NCBI GenBank assembly: GCA_027943335.1
Contig: BSBK01009263.1
Coordinates: 186,001-250,000 of the forward strand
Direction: 5' to 3'
Length of the DNA: 64,000 nucleotides
Source: Chamaecyparis obtusa
Lineage: Eukaryota; Streptophyta; Pinopsida; Cupressales; Cupressaceae
Below, in pieces: positions 50,401-62,607 of the stretch. A program made the position numbers and the translations under genes. Position 1 is the stretch's first letter, and the number at the start of each line of letters is the position of its first letter. The notes under the pieces were generated by a model that worked only from the letters and a program-made list of their open reading frames with translations, was not told where the DNA came from and ran no database searches.

Positions 50401-51607
50401 TAAATCAACATTTTTTAATGGAATACTTGAAGAAGAGGTCTACATAGAACAATCAGAAGGGTTCATTGATCCAGAAAACAAAGACATGGTATATAGATTA
50501 CATAAAGCTTTATATGGTTTGAAGCAAGCACTGAGCACTTGGTATGAAAGGCTACATACTTATTTGTTAAGTATTGGATTTGTTAGAACTAGTGAGAACA
50601 ACAATTTGTATGTGAAAGGAGATACTGATGATACTATTCTTATTGCTGAAATATTTGTGGATGATATTATTTTTGGAGGACAAGATCACATATGTAAAGC
50701 CTTTGCTGATGAAATGAGAAAAGATTTTGAAATGTCTATGTTTGGAGAGATTAAGTTCTTTCTAGGACTACAATTGATTCATTAGAGTGATGGGATAATC
50801 ATCACATAATCTAAATATATAAAGGAAGTACTGAGAACATTTGGCATGGAAGATGCTAAACCTGTTGGAACACCAATGGCCATTAGATGTAAACTGACTA
50901 AGGAAGATGAAACTACAAAGGTAAACCAGACATTGTACTAATCTATGATTGGTAAGTTAATGTATGTTGTGCATAGTAGACCAGATATAGCACATGCTAT
51001 GGGAATTGTTGCAAGATTTTTTGCAAATCCTAGGGAGCCACACATGGTTGCTACAAAGAGAATCTTAAGATACCTAAAGAAAATAAAAGATTATGGATTA
51101 TGGTATCCTAAGGAAGACAAATTTGAACTGAAGGTCTATATCGATGCTGATTGGGCTGGAAATGTGGATGACAGAAATAGTACCACCGGAGGAGCATTTT
51201 TCTTTGGTGAAAGACTTGTTACATGGATGAGTAAGAAATAGGTTTGCATTTCTCAGTCTACATCCAAAGCAGAGTATGTTGCTGCTACTACAAACTATTC
51301 AAATATTGCATATATTAAGCAAGTATTGGAAGGTATGAATGAGGTAATTACTGAGCTAGTGATTATATACTATGACAACACCAGTGCAATAAACATCTCA
51401 AAGAATCCAGTGATGCATTCTAAAACAAAACATATATATATTAAGTATCACTACTTAAGAGAACAAGTACAAGAGAAGCAAGTGAAGCTAGAATTTGTTA
51501 CATCTAAAGAACAACTTGTAAACATATTTACAAAGCCTCTACCGAAGGACACATTTAAATACTTGAGGACTAGACTTGAGGTCCATCCCTTGTCTACCAA
51601 TCACTAA
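47414..51607 (+). pseudogene. gag-pol: copia gag-pol polyprotein, single frame with ~15 stops
   Basis: ATG 47414 is in frame with everything to TAA 51607 (1,398 codons), a normal copia length, with no frameshift. Gag: 'NFTIWKI' then a TGA where Trp is expected (47471), UBN2-type helical region, CCHC knuckle at 48194-48235. Protease: 'WIIDSGCTHHMT' (Asp-Ser-Gly at 48515). Integrase: HHCC region 'WLWHKRLCH...CHEC', DDE core with 'HTDLCGP' and 'RSDRGGEF', but the third acidic residue is Lys in 'NGIGKRRNR' (49376). RT: 'QMDVKSTFFNG' and 'FVDDIIFGG' (50657). RNase H: 'DADWAG' (about 51142), 'STSKAEYVAA', 'HIYIKYHYLRE'. Stops are mostly TAG, at sites where Gln or Trp is usual. The wording is of a plant Tork/SIRE-like copia, but the lineage is not certain. 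Confidence 0.96.
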
Positions 51608-52141
51608 TGTGATCTGGATGTTGCATCATCCTAATCTTATCAGAAGATCATTCATGTTGATGCAACATAGTTCACACTTTGGATCATGTCTAAGGTTGTG
51701 AAAAGTTTGAAGAACTGGAACAGATTGGCATATCAGTATACAAAGATACAGAGAATGCACTAGACAATAGAGAGTTGCATGGCTACTACAGAGTATTGTG
51801 TTTATTTGTTTCTTTAGCATTGTTGTCAAAGGGAGAGATAAACAATATGAAACAATATGCACCGATGAGAACACTAAAACATCTATCTAAGGGAGAGATA
51901 ATCTAGAAGAAAGAGAGAACACTAAAGATCAGTTACTAAGAACAAAAGCAGAAGCAGAACACTGAAAAGAGCCAGAATGTCAAAGCTACATTTGTAATGC
52001 TATTTTAGTAACATAGTAATTAAACATATTAAGCTAGGGAGAGCTTGTACAGCATTTGTTTATAGAGTTGTAGAATACATGTTTGGTATGTATGGTACAT
52101 TTCACATTACTTGTGTTGCCATCAATGCCAAAGGGAGAGAT
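51608..52141 (+). promoter_or_regulatory. 3' untranslated region with doubled polypurine tract, copia element
   Basis: One purine run (gtcaaagggagagat) lies near 51826-51840. The other (gccaaagggagagat), ending at 52141, adjoins the 3' LTR. Both have the contexts seen in element D ('cattgttgtcaaaggg' and 'gccatcaatg.caaaggg'). Confidence 0.8.
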
Positions 52142-53557
52142 TGATGAACTACAACTGATTTAGAACCTAATTCAAGAATATGTGATTAGAAATCACCGAG
52201 TTGTTGATTAGATATGTAATATGATTAAATTAGTAATATGTTGTCATTGATGTCAACTTGTTTGATAGCACTTATCTTGTAAGTTACTATACCGAAACAT
52301 CTATAGAAAAGGAGTGAAAGAGATGAAGAACAAAAATATCTACATGAGGAACATGTATATGACAGATGAGGATAAGGAATACATTGGGTAACTTATTGAT
52401 GAGTCTATGACCTTATGTTATTGACTTGATTATGTTTCATTAATCTATGATGAAGGATAGAGCCAAAATGCACAAGCCAGTGTGGTCGGTTGATGAAATA
52501 TTTTAGTATACAACGATGAAGTGTAGCGTATACCGAGCAGTATAAATCAAGCTTGTGTTCACCGACACATTTCTTTGTTAACCGAGAAGGAAAAAGGAAC
52601 TAAATGATTAGTTTAGCCGATAAGGATTGATGAGATGGAAAGTGTAAGAGTTCGAGGTTGGAGATAAAGTTTGTTACAAAGATCGATGGCTAACATAATT
52701 TGAGGAAGATTTAAAGGATGAAATCAAAATGTGTTATTGATACATCAGCCAAAGAAGGTTAAAGCGGCAAAATCAACGAAGGTGATTAAGTGGAAAAATA
52801 TAATGGAGGAGAAGAAAACAATTTACTTGTCTATTTAAGAGACTAGAGTTTCACAATGAAACGTATGTTGGAAGAAGGAGACTGTAGAGTTTACCAAGCG
52901 TCAGGAAGCTATAATCACGCGATAGTAAGTTAATGGAAATTGATTGAAATAGAATAGATACATTGATCAGAGGATTTGAATGAGCTTAACATAGATCTGA
53001 TAATCTGGAATTGAAGTTGGGTTATGGTTAGATCAACTATTGTTACATTTTAACCATTGTAAACAGAGAAATCTCTTAACAGAATGCACAAGGAAAGTCT
53101 TTTATGTATCATTCATAGAATGAACATTGTTATCTTGTCAGCCCCATAGTGAATGTTGGTTGCACGATAACAGTTGGTCTAAAATCCTCTAACAAGGTCA
53201 CACCTAACAGTGTGTTTGTAACCTTTAACAGGGTTGGGTCTTCACCGACCTCACTTCAGAAGAGTGAACAATTTTTGGGTTGCCGGTCCTAGGTAGTTTT
53301 TCCCCTCACAGGGTTTTCACGTTAAATCTTTTGTGTTATGTGTTCACTGTGGTGATTGTTTGTTATCATACTTTACATATTGCATATTAGATTTGGTCGG
53401 TAATCATTATATGTTAATGACTAGTAATTGGTAAAAGCACAGCCAATATAATATTTTGTGTTACTAAGCTGCAAAAGTTTAAGATAATTGTTTTGATTAT
53501 ACATTTTGAATTGGGACTGTGGATAACTGATTCACCCCCCTCTCAGTTATTCTAACA
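52142..53557 (+). repeat. 3' LTR of copia element
   Basis: 1,416 bp, TGATGAAC...CTAACA, preceded by the polypurine tract and followed by atgctc. The length difference from the 5' LTR is almost wholly explained by a 66-68-bp deletion between two short 'gactg.a.agtt'-like repeats near 52890. Confidence 0.93.
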
Positions 53558-53563
53558 ATGCTC

Positions 53564-53735
53564 ATTGGAAAAAATATTTGTACATTTAACCATTATGTGC
53601 ACTTGTTTTCACACTCAAACATATTTGAAAGTACATTCCAACATTCATGCAGTTTCAAATATGTTTCAGTGTGAAAACAAGTGCATATAATGGTTAAATG
53701 TACAAATAATTTTTACAATGAGCATATCATTTTAG
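53564..53735. mobile_element. Right part of the palindromic MITE
   Basis: Continues the element begun at 45850. The first arm ends near 53630, a loop of about 22 bp follows, then the complementary arm reaches 53735, followed by TA. Arms pair almost perfectly ('catttaaccattat' with 'ataatggttaaatg'). There is no coding. TA flanks suggest the Tc1/mariner-Stowaway group. Confidence 0.8.
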
Positions 53736-53737
53736 TA

Positions 53738-54409
53738 AGTTTTGTTTTAAATTAAAAACTTTGAATTTTTTTTCACTTTAGACTTTTTTAATTTAGACTC
53801 TTAGCTTCAAATAATTAGAGTATAATGTATAAGTAAAGTTTTATTAATATGTAATGACATTTTAAATATATCTTATTTTTAAGTAAAAAATTCAAACTAT
53901 TTTTAAACTAAATTTTTAGTTTTTTTAATTATAATGCATAAATAATAATTTTTGTATAATAATTAGTTAAATATATATTCAACTTATCTATATTTTTTCT
54001 AGGATTGTAATAATTATTATATATTATACAGATAAAATAATAAATCATATATTTTAATTTTTAAAAATTTATATTTTTATAATGGGCACTCTCTATTTTT
54101 CTATAGATACTCTCTTTATCTCTCTCTCAAATTCATCATTAGTAGGGAGGGAGAGAGACAAAAGATAGATTAAAGAAGAGTAGAAAATTACAAGATGAAG
54201 GAAGACATGAAAAAATACCAATGGTGAAAATGGTATGTTCCTTGATTGTACCATCCACTAAGGATCAAAGTAAATTTTTTAATTAGATATATTAATTTAT
54301 TATTTATACACTATTTTAATTTAACATTTAAACTGGATATTGGAGGAATTCATTTTTAAAAGATTTTTTTATATTAAAATTCATTGAGATATCATTTTCA
54401 AGAAGATCT
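53738..54409. other. AT-rich intergenic sequence
   Basis: No gene, RNA or repeat boundary recognised. Contains a short 'ctctctttatctctctctc' pyrimidine stretch near 54110. Confidence 0.5.
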
Positions 54410-55714
54410 AAAAACTTAGTACTATTGCATCATTTTATGGATTTCCTCTCTTAACTAGTGATTAAAAAAATTTATTTCTACCAATTAAAATATATTATTT
54501 TTTATATTTTATTATAAATTTGATATTCTCTATTGTATAACTGCAATTTTTTTTAATTTCTAATTCATAACTTCTTTTTTTATAATGTGATTGGCTAATC
54601 TGATTGAAGCCTTATACATAATTTTGTTGCCCAAAATTTGGCCATCACCTGCATTAGGATATGGGTCTACATAGAGATTTATTTATTAATCAGAATACAT
54701 ATTATATCTAAATTATTAATTATAATAATAGATAAATAATGTTAATATTATTTTATAATTATAGAAATAATATTATATTTAAAGAATTAATCAAAAATAT
54801 ATTTTATTATAAATTTTTTAATAAGAAATAGATAACATAGAACAATTTAGATTTAACTTAATGTGACTAACTTTAAATTATTTATATTAATATTATTTTA
54901 ATTTAATTTAATTAAACTAATTAATTTAACATAAAAAAAAAAAAATTAACATTCTTTACAATTAATTAATAATAAATATTCAACTAAAATAGATGAATAT
55001 TAAATCAAAACTATTCAAATCAATTTTAAATGGAAGCTTAGAGCTCATGTATGTGAGCCACTTTTAGAATTGGGATGAAATCACTTCTCTTTCTCAATGT
55101 AAAATAGATGAAACAAAACATAATAGTGACGAGACTCTTAATTTGCACTTGTGTTGAATTCTGAGGCCATTTAATTTGTACTTGTGCTAGCTTTATAATT
55201 TAAATAAAATAAATTTATTTTTAAATAATTTTAAAATAGAATAATTATTTCTTTAATAATATCTAAATAATTCAAACATTTAATATGTAAATTTGATTTT
55301 GTTGATTTTTTTATTATTATGTTTATATTTTATTATAATTAGTACATATATTATTTAATTAGTTCATTAAATTATATTACATAATGTTATAACATATTTA
55401 ACTTCTAGATACATGAAATTTATCATGATCTATCATACTCTCTCAAACTTAAATTCCACTAATTAATCAAACTATGAAACTTAACAATCAAATATGAAAC
55501 TTCAAACATTTTTTAATTTATTTTTGACAAAATCAAGTATGACTATGCTTCTAAACATCTATTATAAAATTTAAAATCAAGTAATTTATCAATTATCTAC
55601 ATACCAATTATTTTACATCATCATAAAGCACTAACAACTATAATATTCAATTGACAACAAATATTTGTAGTAAAATACTACAAAGGCAAGTACTAGCCAC
55701 TACATGGCACTTGT
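54410..55714. repeat. Second copy of the dispersed repeat seen at 37977-39787
   Basis: Shares 'ttagtactattg.atc' and 'cttaactagtgatta' near its left end, and 'ggcaagtact' and 'ccactacatggcacttgtt' at its right end, with the copy at 37977-39787. The middle is AT-rich and more divergent, and this copy is about 500 bp shorter. No ORF. Confidence 0.5.
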
Positions 55715-56351
55715 TCTAATTGATTATAACTCTAATTTAAATGTAAAACTAATTGTACCCTAAAATCTAATCTTACTTATAAGAATATCCTCAAGTTATA
55801 ATTGACTAATATTAAGGGTGACAATCAAGGTGCAACATCTAGATAAAAAATTGTCATTTTTACCACAATTTTAGAGCCTATACCTTTCAAAAAAGTAAAA
55901 TTGAAGGCATCCATACATCGTTGCTTCACATAAAATATTTTGTGCTCTCTATGTTTCTAAACATGAAGGCCCAACATTGACATATTCTAGAATTTCAATC
56001 ATGAAAGTAGTACACTTTAATACAATGTCCATTTCCAAGATTCATAGATTAGTGCATGTGATATCCTTTCTCCATTTTTACACAGTAAACTATTGTAAGG
56101 CATCCACTATTGTAGAATAGTATGTTTTCTAGATTATAAATAGAATATTTAGGTAATCGTATCAAATTTAGTGTACATTATTGAATAAAATATAATTCTT
56201 AGATATAATATTAATTAAACTATTACATATATTATATGTTTATTATTTATTTATATTCATCAATTATATATATAATTTATGAAAAATACATAGTTAGTAC
56301 ACATTATATGGAATAGTCGTATAGGTCTGATTACTATATCATTTCACCTTC

Positions 56352-56432
56352 TTTTAGGAGGAGAATGTGTGCGACTTAATCGTGCAAGTTATTATAATAC
56401 CTTCCTCACAAGGTGATAATTTGAATCCCAAA
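56352..56432 (+). ncRNA. Possible tRNA-derived SINE head (A and B boxes)
   Basis: An A-box-like segment (tgcgacttaatcgtgcaag, from about 56370) is followed about 45 bp later by a B-box-like segment (aatttgaatccc, about 56418-56429; consensus GGTTCGAATCC). Order and spacing fit a degenerate Pol III promoter. No complete cloverleaf can be folded by eye and no SINE body or tail is defined. Confidence 0.25.
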
Positions 56433-56532
56433 AATACTATAATAATTCAAACAAATAAAACTTTACTAAATACCATATAGTAATTTCCACAAAGTACAAC
56501 TACTGTAATATGTTATATTTAGTAAAGAATCA

Positions 56533-56533
56533 A

Positions 56534-56578
<45 letters not shown>
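56533..56578. repeat. (TC)n(CA)n compound microsatellite
   Basis: About 14 CT units followed directly by about 8 CA units. Confidence 0.95.
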
Positions 56579-57242
56579 TTATCTCTCCATCTTCCTCTAT
56601 CCCGATAGTCATCCCTCTCTCTATTTCTCTTTGTATATCACTTCCTATCTCTATCTACATCTTTATATCTTTCCCTCTCTCATCCTTTACTTATGTATAA
56701 AATCTCACATAATGTTGATACATTTTGAGGTTAAGTCTTCTAAAGCCCTTAAAACACCACACTCTTCTAATGAACTTTATGTGTTGATTGTCCCATTCTA
56801 AAATAAATAAACCTTATATTTAATTTGATTTGCTTAGTTATACCAATATATCATTTACAAATTTAATTATTAACTAAAAGAGATTATTTCTATGATTACC
56901 AAATTATAATAGTAGGCCTAATGTATAAATTATCATGTAATATTAAATAGAGTTGGAATAATTTTATTCTCAATTACTAATTTAACTACAATATAATGAT
57001 ATAATAATTAATATTAATTTAATATATATTAATATATAATATTTATTATTAGTTAATAATTTAAATATAATAGAAATAGATAATAATTGCTATTTATATA
57101 ATTATATTTTTAAAAAAAATTACTAAATATTAAATAGAATTTAAATAATATAATTATCTATTCATAATTTAAAACTAATATAATTATATTATAATTAAGA
57201 ATTATTAATGCATACATTATTTGTGAATCACTAATTTCTTCA

Positions 57243-58790
57243 CTAATAGGTACTATTTTTATAAATGTCTTACCATTCTATATTTGTTTGTAATTGATTA
57301 AACATTCTATAAGAAGGAAAACCTCCTACATAGTCATGTATACTTTTTATTTTTGAAGGGATGTGCAATGGACAAACAATAATAATTCTGCCAGCGAAGA
57401 CACCAATCGGGAGTATGCGAATAGAACAGATGGGAGTCCACGCAAGGGTCGTTTTAATCTGTAACTTTTAATTTCTCGATTCAAAATAGTGTTCCGTTGA
57501 TGTGTAATAATCGAAATATGATAATGCAACAAGTAGCATTCATTTCACACGCCTCTAAAATGTTAATAGATACTGTTTTTATAAATATGTCTTGCAGTTC
57601 TATATTTGTTTGTAATTGATTAAACTATTTTACATAATCCATTTCCAAAATATTTAAAAGAAGAAAAACCTCCGACATAGTCATGTATACTTTTTATTTT
57701 TGAAGGGATGTGCAATGGACAAACAATAATAACTCTGCCAGCGAAGACACCAATCGGGAGTATGCGAATAGAACAGATGGGAGTCCACGCAAGGGTCGTT
57801 TTAATCTGTAACTTTTAATTTCTCGATTCAAAATAGTGTTTCGTGGATGTGTAATAATCAAAATATTGGGAGTCCACGCAATAGTGTTCCGTTGATGTGT
57901 AATAATCGAAATATGATAGCCCTTTGACGAAAGAACCAGAGATGTGAGGTAGTGGCTATCCAGCCACGAAAATCATTTTTTTTATATAACCTTTTGCAAA
58001 CTTTTGAAAAAAAAACTAAATGTTTCCCCTTCGTATGGTTAAAAATTTCCTTGGCTGCATAGCCGCTGTCGAGATGTGAGAGCTAATAACGATGACACGT
58101 GAAAGAGGACAAACAACTACCGATAAAATTTTGAATGGTTGAGAGTAGTTGGATGGCCGTGCTTCCCTTTCCGTGTACTGTACGTCGTCTGATGGAAAAC
58201 AGAGCTCGTACTGCATGTCTACATTAATGCGGTCAACAATAAACAATTGGATGGGCCAAATGATTTCAATGGCACTGGCTAAATAGCCCCATCACTGAGA
58301 GCCTCTAAAATGTTAATAGCCCTTTGACGAAAGAACCAGAGATGTGAGGTAGTGGCTATCCAGCCGCGAAAATCATTTTTTTTATATAACCTTTTGCAAA
58401 CTTCTGAAAAACGAGTCCACGCAAGAGTCCACGCAAGGGTCTGTAACTTTTTATTTCTCGATTCAAAATAGTCTTTCATTGATGTGTAATAATCGAAATA
58501 CGATAAAACAAAACAACTACCGATAAAAGTTTGAACGGCTGAGAGTGGCTGGATGGTGGTGCTACCCTTTCCGTTTACTGGACGCTCGTACTGCACTAAT
58601 GTGGTCAACAATAAACAATTGGACGGGCCAGATGATTTCAATGCCCGTCCACCGGGCGTCAATTGGACGGGCCAGATGGTATCAAGTGCCGTGCTGTGGA
58701 GAACTTGTTTTTGACTGGTAGCGTTTAAGAGGAAAGTAAGACTTACCACACAAATATCTACGGTGACAAGTGTTTTGTTTTTACCGGCCA
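57243..58790. repeat. Shuffled local duplications
   Basis: Block 1 (57243-57515) is repeated at 57557-57870, with a partial third copy at 57871-57920 and fragments near 58417-58505. Block 2 ('gccctttgacgaaagaacc...', 57920-58012) recurs at 58317-58409. Block 3 ('caactaccgataaaa.tttgaa.gg', about 58110) recurs near 58514. 'caattgga.gggcca.atg' occurs three times (58247, 58617, 58661). Copies are nearly identical, so the rearrangement is recent compared with the surrounding decay. No protein is supported. A CACGTG core lies at 58096. Confidence 0.8.
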
Positions 58791-59381
58791 CTTGCGTAAC
58801 CAAGTCTACGGTGAAGCAATTGTGCAGTGGTCAACAGTGATTTGTTTTTCAGTCGTAATATTTAAGATGAAAGCTAAACATATTCAAGATCTATTTTCGT
58901 TTCCACAAAAAGTCAAGAGTCTCTCGTCTTTGCCGGCCACTTGTGTAACAAATTCTATCGCAGTCAATAGTGGGTGTTGTCGCATTCACAAGAAAATGGG
59001 AGGAAAGTTGCGTGAAACAAAAAATAATAATTAAATAGGACAGACACGTGTGATAGTTTAGTTTCACAGAGAATAAACCATAAAAGATAAAAATGCTGTG
59101 ATGGAGGAAATGGAAGAAAATGGGCAGTCAACTCCAATGTTATGCATCATGATGGAGTAATTTGTTTTGAATCCAATTCAATTATTTGATTTAATTTTAA
59201 AAATTATTTTTTAATTAAAAATTATAATTAATAAAAATGGTATAACAAATAACAATTGAAAAAATTGAATTATTTATAATTGAAAATTAGTGAGATTATT
59301 GAGATAAATAAAATAATAAAAATATTGTTATGACTTAAGTTTTATATAATTAGTAACATTTTAAATTTTAGTGCTTGGAAT
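58791..59381. other. Intergenic sequence, no gene supported
   Basis: An 80-codon plus-strand open frame at 58792-59034 has no motif and overlaps another small internal duplication ('ccggccacttg.gtaac' at about 58783 and 58934). A second CACGTG core lies near 59045. From about 59160 the DNA is AT-rich. Confidence 0.5.
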
Positions 59382-59978
59382 ATGATGTTTAAGTTCATCA
59401 TTTTATTTTTAGGCTATGCTTTAATTATTAGGAACACTTGTGAATCTATTCTTGATAGCTTGGTGCACATTAGAGACATTCAGGATGCTAGTGCATTTTC
59501 CCATACTGCTATAGAGGCTATCCTTGACAGGAAGAGGCAAGAGGTTAATGTTGGGTTGTCTCTTTTTGAGCTACATAGTTTAGTGCCCAAAGAAACTCTA
59601 AAAGAGCAATGTTTCCTATTTTATGTGGGAAAGAATCTTGTGAAGGGATGCTAGGTCACTAGATGTCAAGATCCTATTATGGTTGCAATGATATACCCAC
59701 ACTTTCTTGCTGCCCATGGTCATTATCCAAATAAAAACCAAATTCCACTGTATTTTGCACAACAACTTTAAGAAGAGGTTCAGCTAGGGAAGGTGGTGAA
59801 ATACACTAGTTTGCCACCAGATCTCGAAAAGAGGCATGGTAGGCTTGTAGATAGAGATGCTTACCATCGAGCTAATAGACAACTACCAGTGCACATGGTC
59901 ATTTTTGGTGAGAGGGCACCTACCAGGTATAGGTCGAACCAGGTTCAACTTATTCCTGCAGTCTTGAAAATTTCATAG
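59382..59978 (+). pseudogene. Unidentified 199-codon ORF remnant with two internal stops
   Basis: One plus-strand frame runs from ATG 59382 to TAG 59978 with internal TAG near 59652 and TAA near 59770, both explainable as former CAG/CAA. Composition is protein-like, with 'HLVPKETLKEQCFLFYVG'-type text, a 'PHFLAAHGHYPNKN' segment, and a basic C-terminal 'RAPTRYRSNQ'. Base composition is richer in G+C than the flanks. I recognise no family. It could be an exon of a lost gene or a fragment of a mobile-element ORF; the next possible splice sites downstream are unconvincing. Confidence 0.4.
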
Positions 59979-61394
59979 TCAATAGATACAATCATCATGG
60001 TTTTAGATCTCATTCTGTTTCTGGTTCTGACAGGGATTTTGCAGATTTGAAGTGGCTTCCTCTTCTAATCCTCAAAGTGAGTACATCATTCTTGTTCTTT
60101 AATATCACTTACTTTGATATATCAAATCTAATATCTTGTTATTTATCATTGTACATGAGTATACACTTTCATTACTTTGTATATATTCTCTACTTCTATC
60201 TTTACACTTTTACATAGATGGAAAGAGACCCTTGAATCTACATCCCTAAATACTTAGATCATGCATTAGCACCCACTACATCTGCTTGGGTTGTGCTAAT
60301 CATATTTTAGTCCCAAAGGGGTTACATTTTGGGGCATCCTTCCAAATGTTCGTATAGGGAAGTGGGAGTGTACCATTGATGACCATTTCCCATAGTACAA
60401 TACCAACACTATACTTTTTCATCTTTGAGTTGTATATAGTAGTATTTTCACTTGTTTAGGAAATTCCATAGCAAAAAACTATCCATGATTGGTTTTTTGA
60501 AATATTGTCAAACTCTTTCTCTATGGGTGCAATAAATACTAGTTTGGGAGTAGATTGTATACCTCATTGGAGATAAGAGGGATACATTTCTAGGACCTAT
60601 TCATTTTTATTAATATAGGAAAAAAAGATTGTGTAATTGTGAAATTTGTATGTGAAATTCTATATATGATAAGTTCTTACCAAATATTAAAAAATAAATT
60701 ACTTAGCAAGGTGTAGAAATAGGTTTGTGGCTTGATTGTTTCAATTAGAAGCATGTATCACTCATAAGATCATTCACCAACAAATATAAATATAATTAAA
60801 TATGACTATTAATTAGTTTAAGAAATATGTCCAAAGTAGTACCTCCTAAAATAGATCATAGCCATTCCATTCAACTAGTAATAGGAAGTGAACCACCCAA
60901 CTTTACTGCTTAGAGGTATCCATATGTACAAAAAATAAGACTAAAACATGGTTTAGAAAATTCTAGTATCAAATTTTATCAACCATCTATGAAAGACATT
61001 ATTTCATTCATGTGCAATAACAATGTGCTATAAATATGCTACTTAGAGGATGTTTGCTAATTATAGAAATATCAATAAATAAACCATAAAAGACAAGATT
61101 CATGTTTAAGCTTCATCTTTCAACAATCGATATGTGTTAGACGATATTAAATTTATTTTATTTATTTAAAAACATCATCTTCATTTTGATTATCATCATA
61201 TCAGAATTTGAGATGAGGATGAATAAATGATTGTGTTTAAATTCACGATGGCCACTATAAAAAAATTATAATACCTATTATTTTCATAAGTGCACCATAA
61301 ACATTTTAATGTTTCTAAAATCTCTATTTAGGTTATTTGTATAAAGATTTGCTGCGATATTTTTCTATAAAATCTCAATATATAGAAAATCGTA
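59979..61394. other. AT-rich intergenic sequence
   Basis: No supported gene, repeat boundary or RNA. Short open frames are scattered and without motifs. Confidence 0.5.
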
Positions 61395-61600
61395 GGCCTA
61401 TTCTAGATAAGTTAATTCAATGCACCAAACAGGCCCTAAAGACCAATGAGATGGCTATCAACAAAATTAAGTAGTTAAAGGAAGCCAAGTTTGTGACTCT
61501 TATTCTATCAACCCCAAAATTTTCTAAACCATTCAATATAAAATATGCTTTGGGACATGTGACACAAGTAGTATTCATGCAAGAAGGAATTCTCACTATG
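61395..61600 (+). pseudogene. Small Ty3/gypsy RT-RNase H fragment
   Basis: The plus strand reads 'STPKFSKPFNI' and, about 14 residues later, 'VFMQEG', the spacing and wording of the gypsy RNase H start ('P-x-FSKPF-x-(I/L)' ... 'VLMQEG'). Upstream 'AINKIK' then TAG then 'LKEA' fits the end of RT. Very decayed and without flanking element structure. Confidence 0.45.
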
Positions 61601-62607
61601 TTTAAGATGCTCCAACTTAAATTTAAAAATATTTTCAATCCATTTTATGAAAAATGAGATGTTGTTATTCAAGGATGGTGTTTGTTACAGAAAATATTCT
61701 CAACATTGTCATGCTAAATCTCATGTCTGGTTAATTCAAAATGATGATCATATTGACAGGATGTAATGAGTTTGTTGGAAATAGTAAAAGAGCACTACAT
61801 ACCCAGCAGTGATCCAATGCATTGAAATCCAAGGGCATTATCACTGCTAAACAATCAATGACAAATTTTGTGCTCCCATTTCTGTTTATCGTGATCGGAA
61901 TTTTTCCATTAAAAAAATTCATTGCATTATTACTAGGCTCATTATTGTGAATGTCAAAACACTATGTCAAGTTTTCCCTTGCAAACTGAGGTCGTTTGGA
62001 GATGTCGAAGAACATTGAAGATAATGACTGAACAATGACTTCGTCTCCTAGATTGCAATGGTTGTAGCTAATGATAAGAAGTATTGACTTAGATATTTAT
62101 GGTTACATATATAAAAATATAATTAAATATGTCCTTGATTTAGATATTTATGTCAATAATGATCTTCTATACATGTACTCTAAATGAGGATTATAGACAA
62201 TGCACACAAACTGTTTAACAAATTGTCTGACCAAGAAATTGTTTATTTTAAATATGAGAATATGAAAGTTTATATCCAAGATTGCTTCCCAAGAAACTGT
62301 TGCAAGGGACTGAAACCAAATCCATCATTTTAATAACCAAAAGATATTAGCTTGTATAATGTTGCACTTGTGCTTAATTCCAACCCTCCACTCTACTTTG
62401 CAATTAATAATTTTATGTTTCTAGAAGAAAGTAATTTGCATAATACTCCCACTTGTGTAATTAATGACATAAAATGTCTTTGAAATCTTCACTAGAAACC
62501 ATTAAGTAAAATGAAGAAATTAAAGGAAAATATTTTCTGTAAAAAGTAATTTATAATACAAAATAAGGTAGGACTAGTTAACATTTTGTATTAGCTTGAG
62601 AGAGGAA
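61601..62607. other. Intergenic sequence
   Basis: No gene supported. The last 60 bp before 62608 are the 3' flank of the receptor-kinase gene and resemble 32220-32313. Confidence 0.5.

Larger units (their letters stand above)
45866..53557 (+). mobile_element. Complete Ty1/copia retrotransposon, inactivated
   Basis: A 7.7-kb element with paired LTRs, PBS, a single-frame gag-pol, doubled polypurine tract and target duplication. The domain order protease, integrase, RT, RNase H is diagnostic of Ty1/copia. It is dead through about 15 in-frame stops and loss of an integrase catalytic residue. LTRs differ by roughly 6% over the first 350 bp by eye, plus a 66-68-bp deletion in the 3' LTR. It is inserted in a MITE. 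Confidence 0.97.
55715..57242. other. AT-rich intergenic sequence with microsatellite
   Basis: No protein-coding gene is visible. A compound (TC)n(CA)n microsatellite lies at about 56533-56578, and a possible tRNA-derived SINE head is noted separately at 56352-56432. Confidence 0.5.

Noticed and set aside
47414..51607. TAG readthrough or an altered genetic code to explain the many in-frame stops
   Set aside because: TAA and TGA also occur, an integrase catalytic residue is lost, and the same pattern is seen in unrelated elements; methylation-driven decay is simpler.
58279..58803. A 174-codon minus-strand frame
   Set aside because: It runs through locally duplicated blocks whose other copies are not open in the corresponding frame, and it has no recognisable motif.
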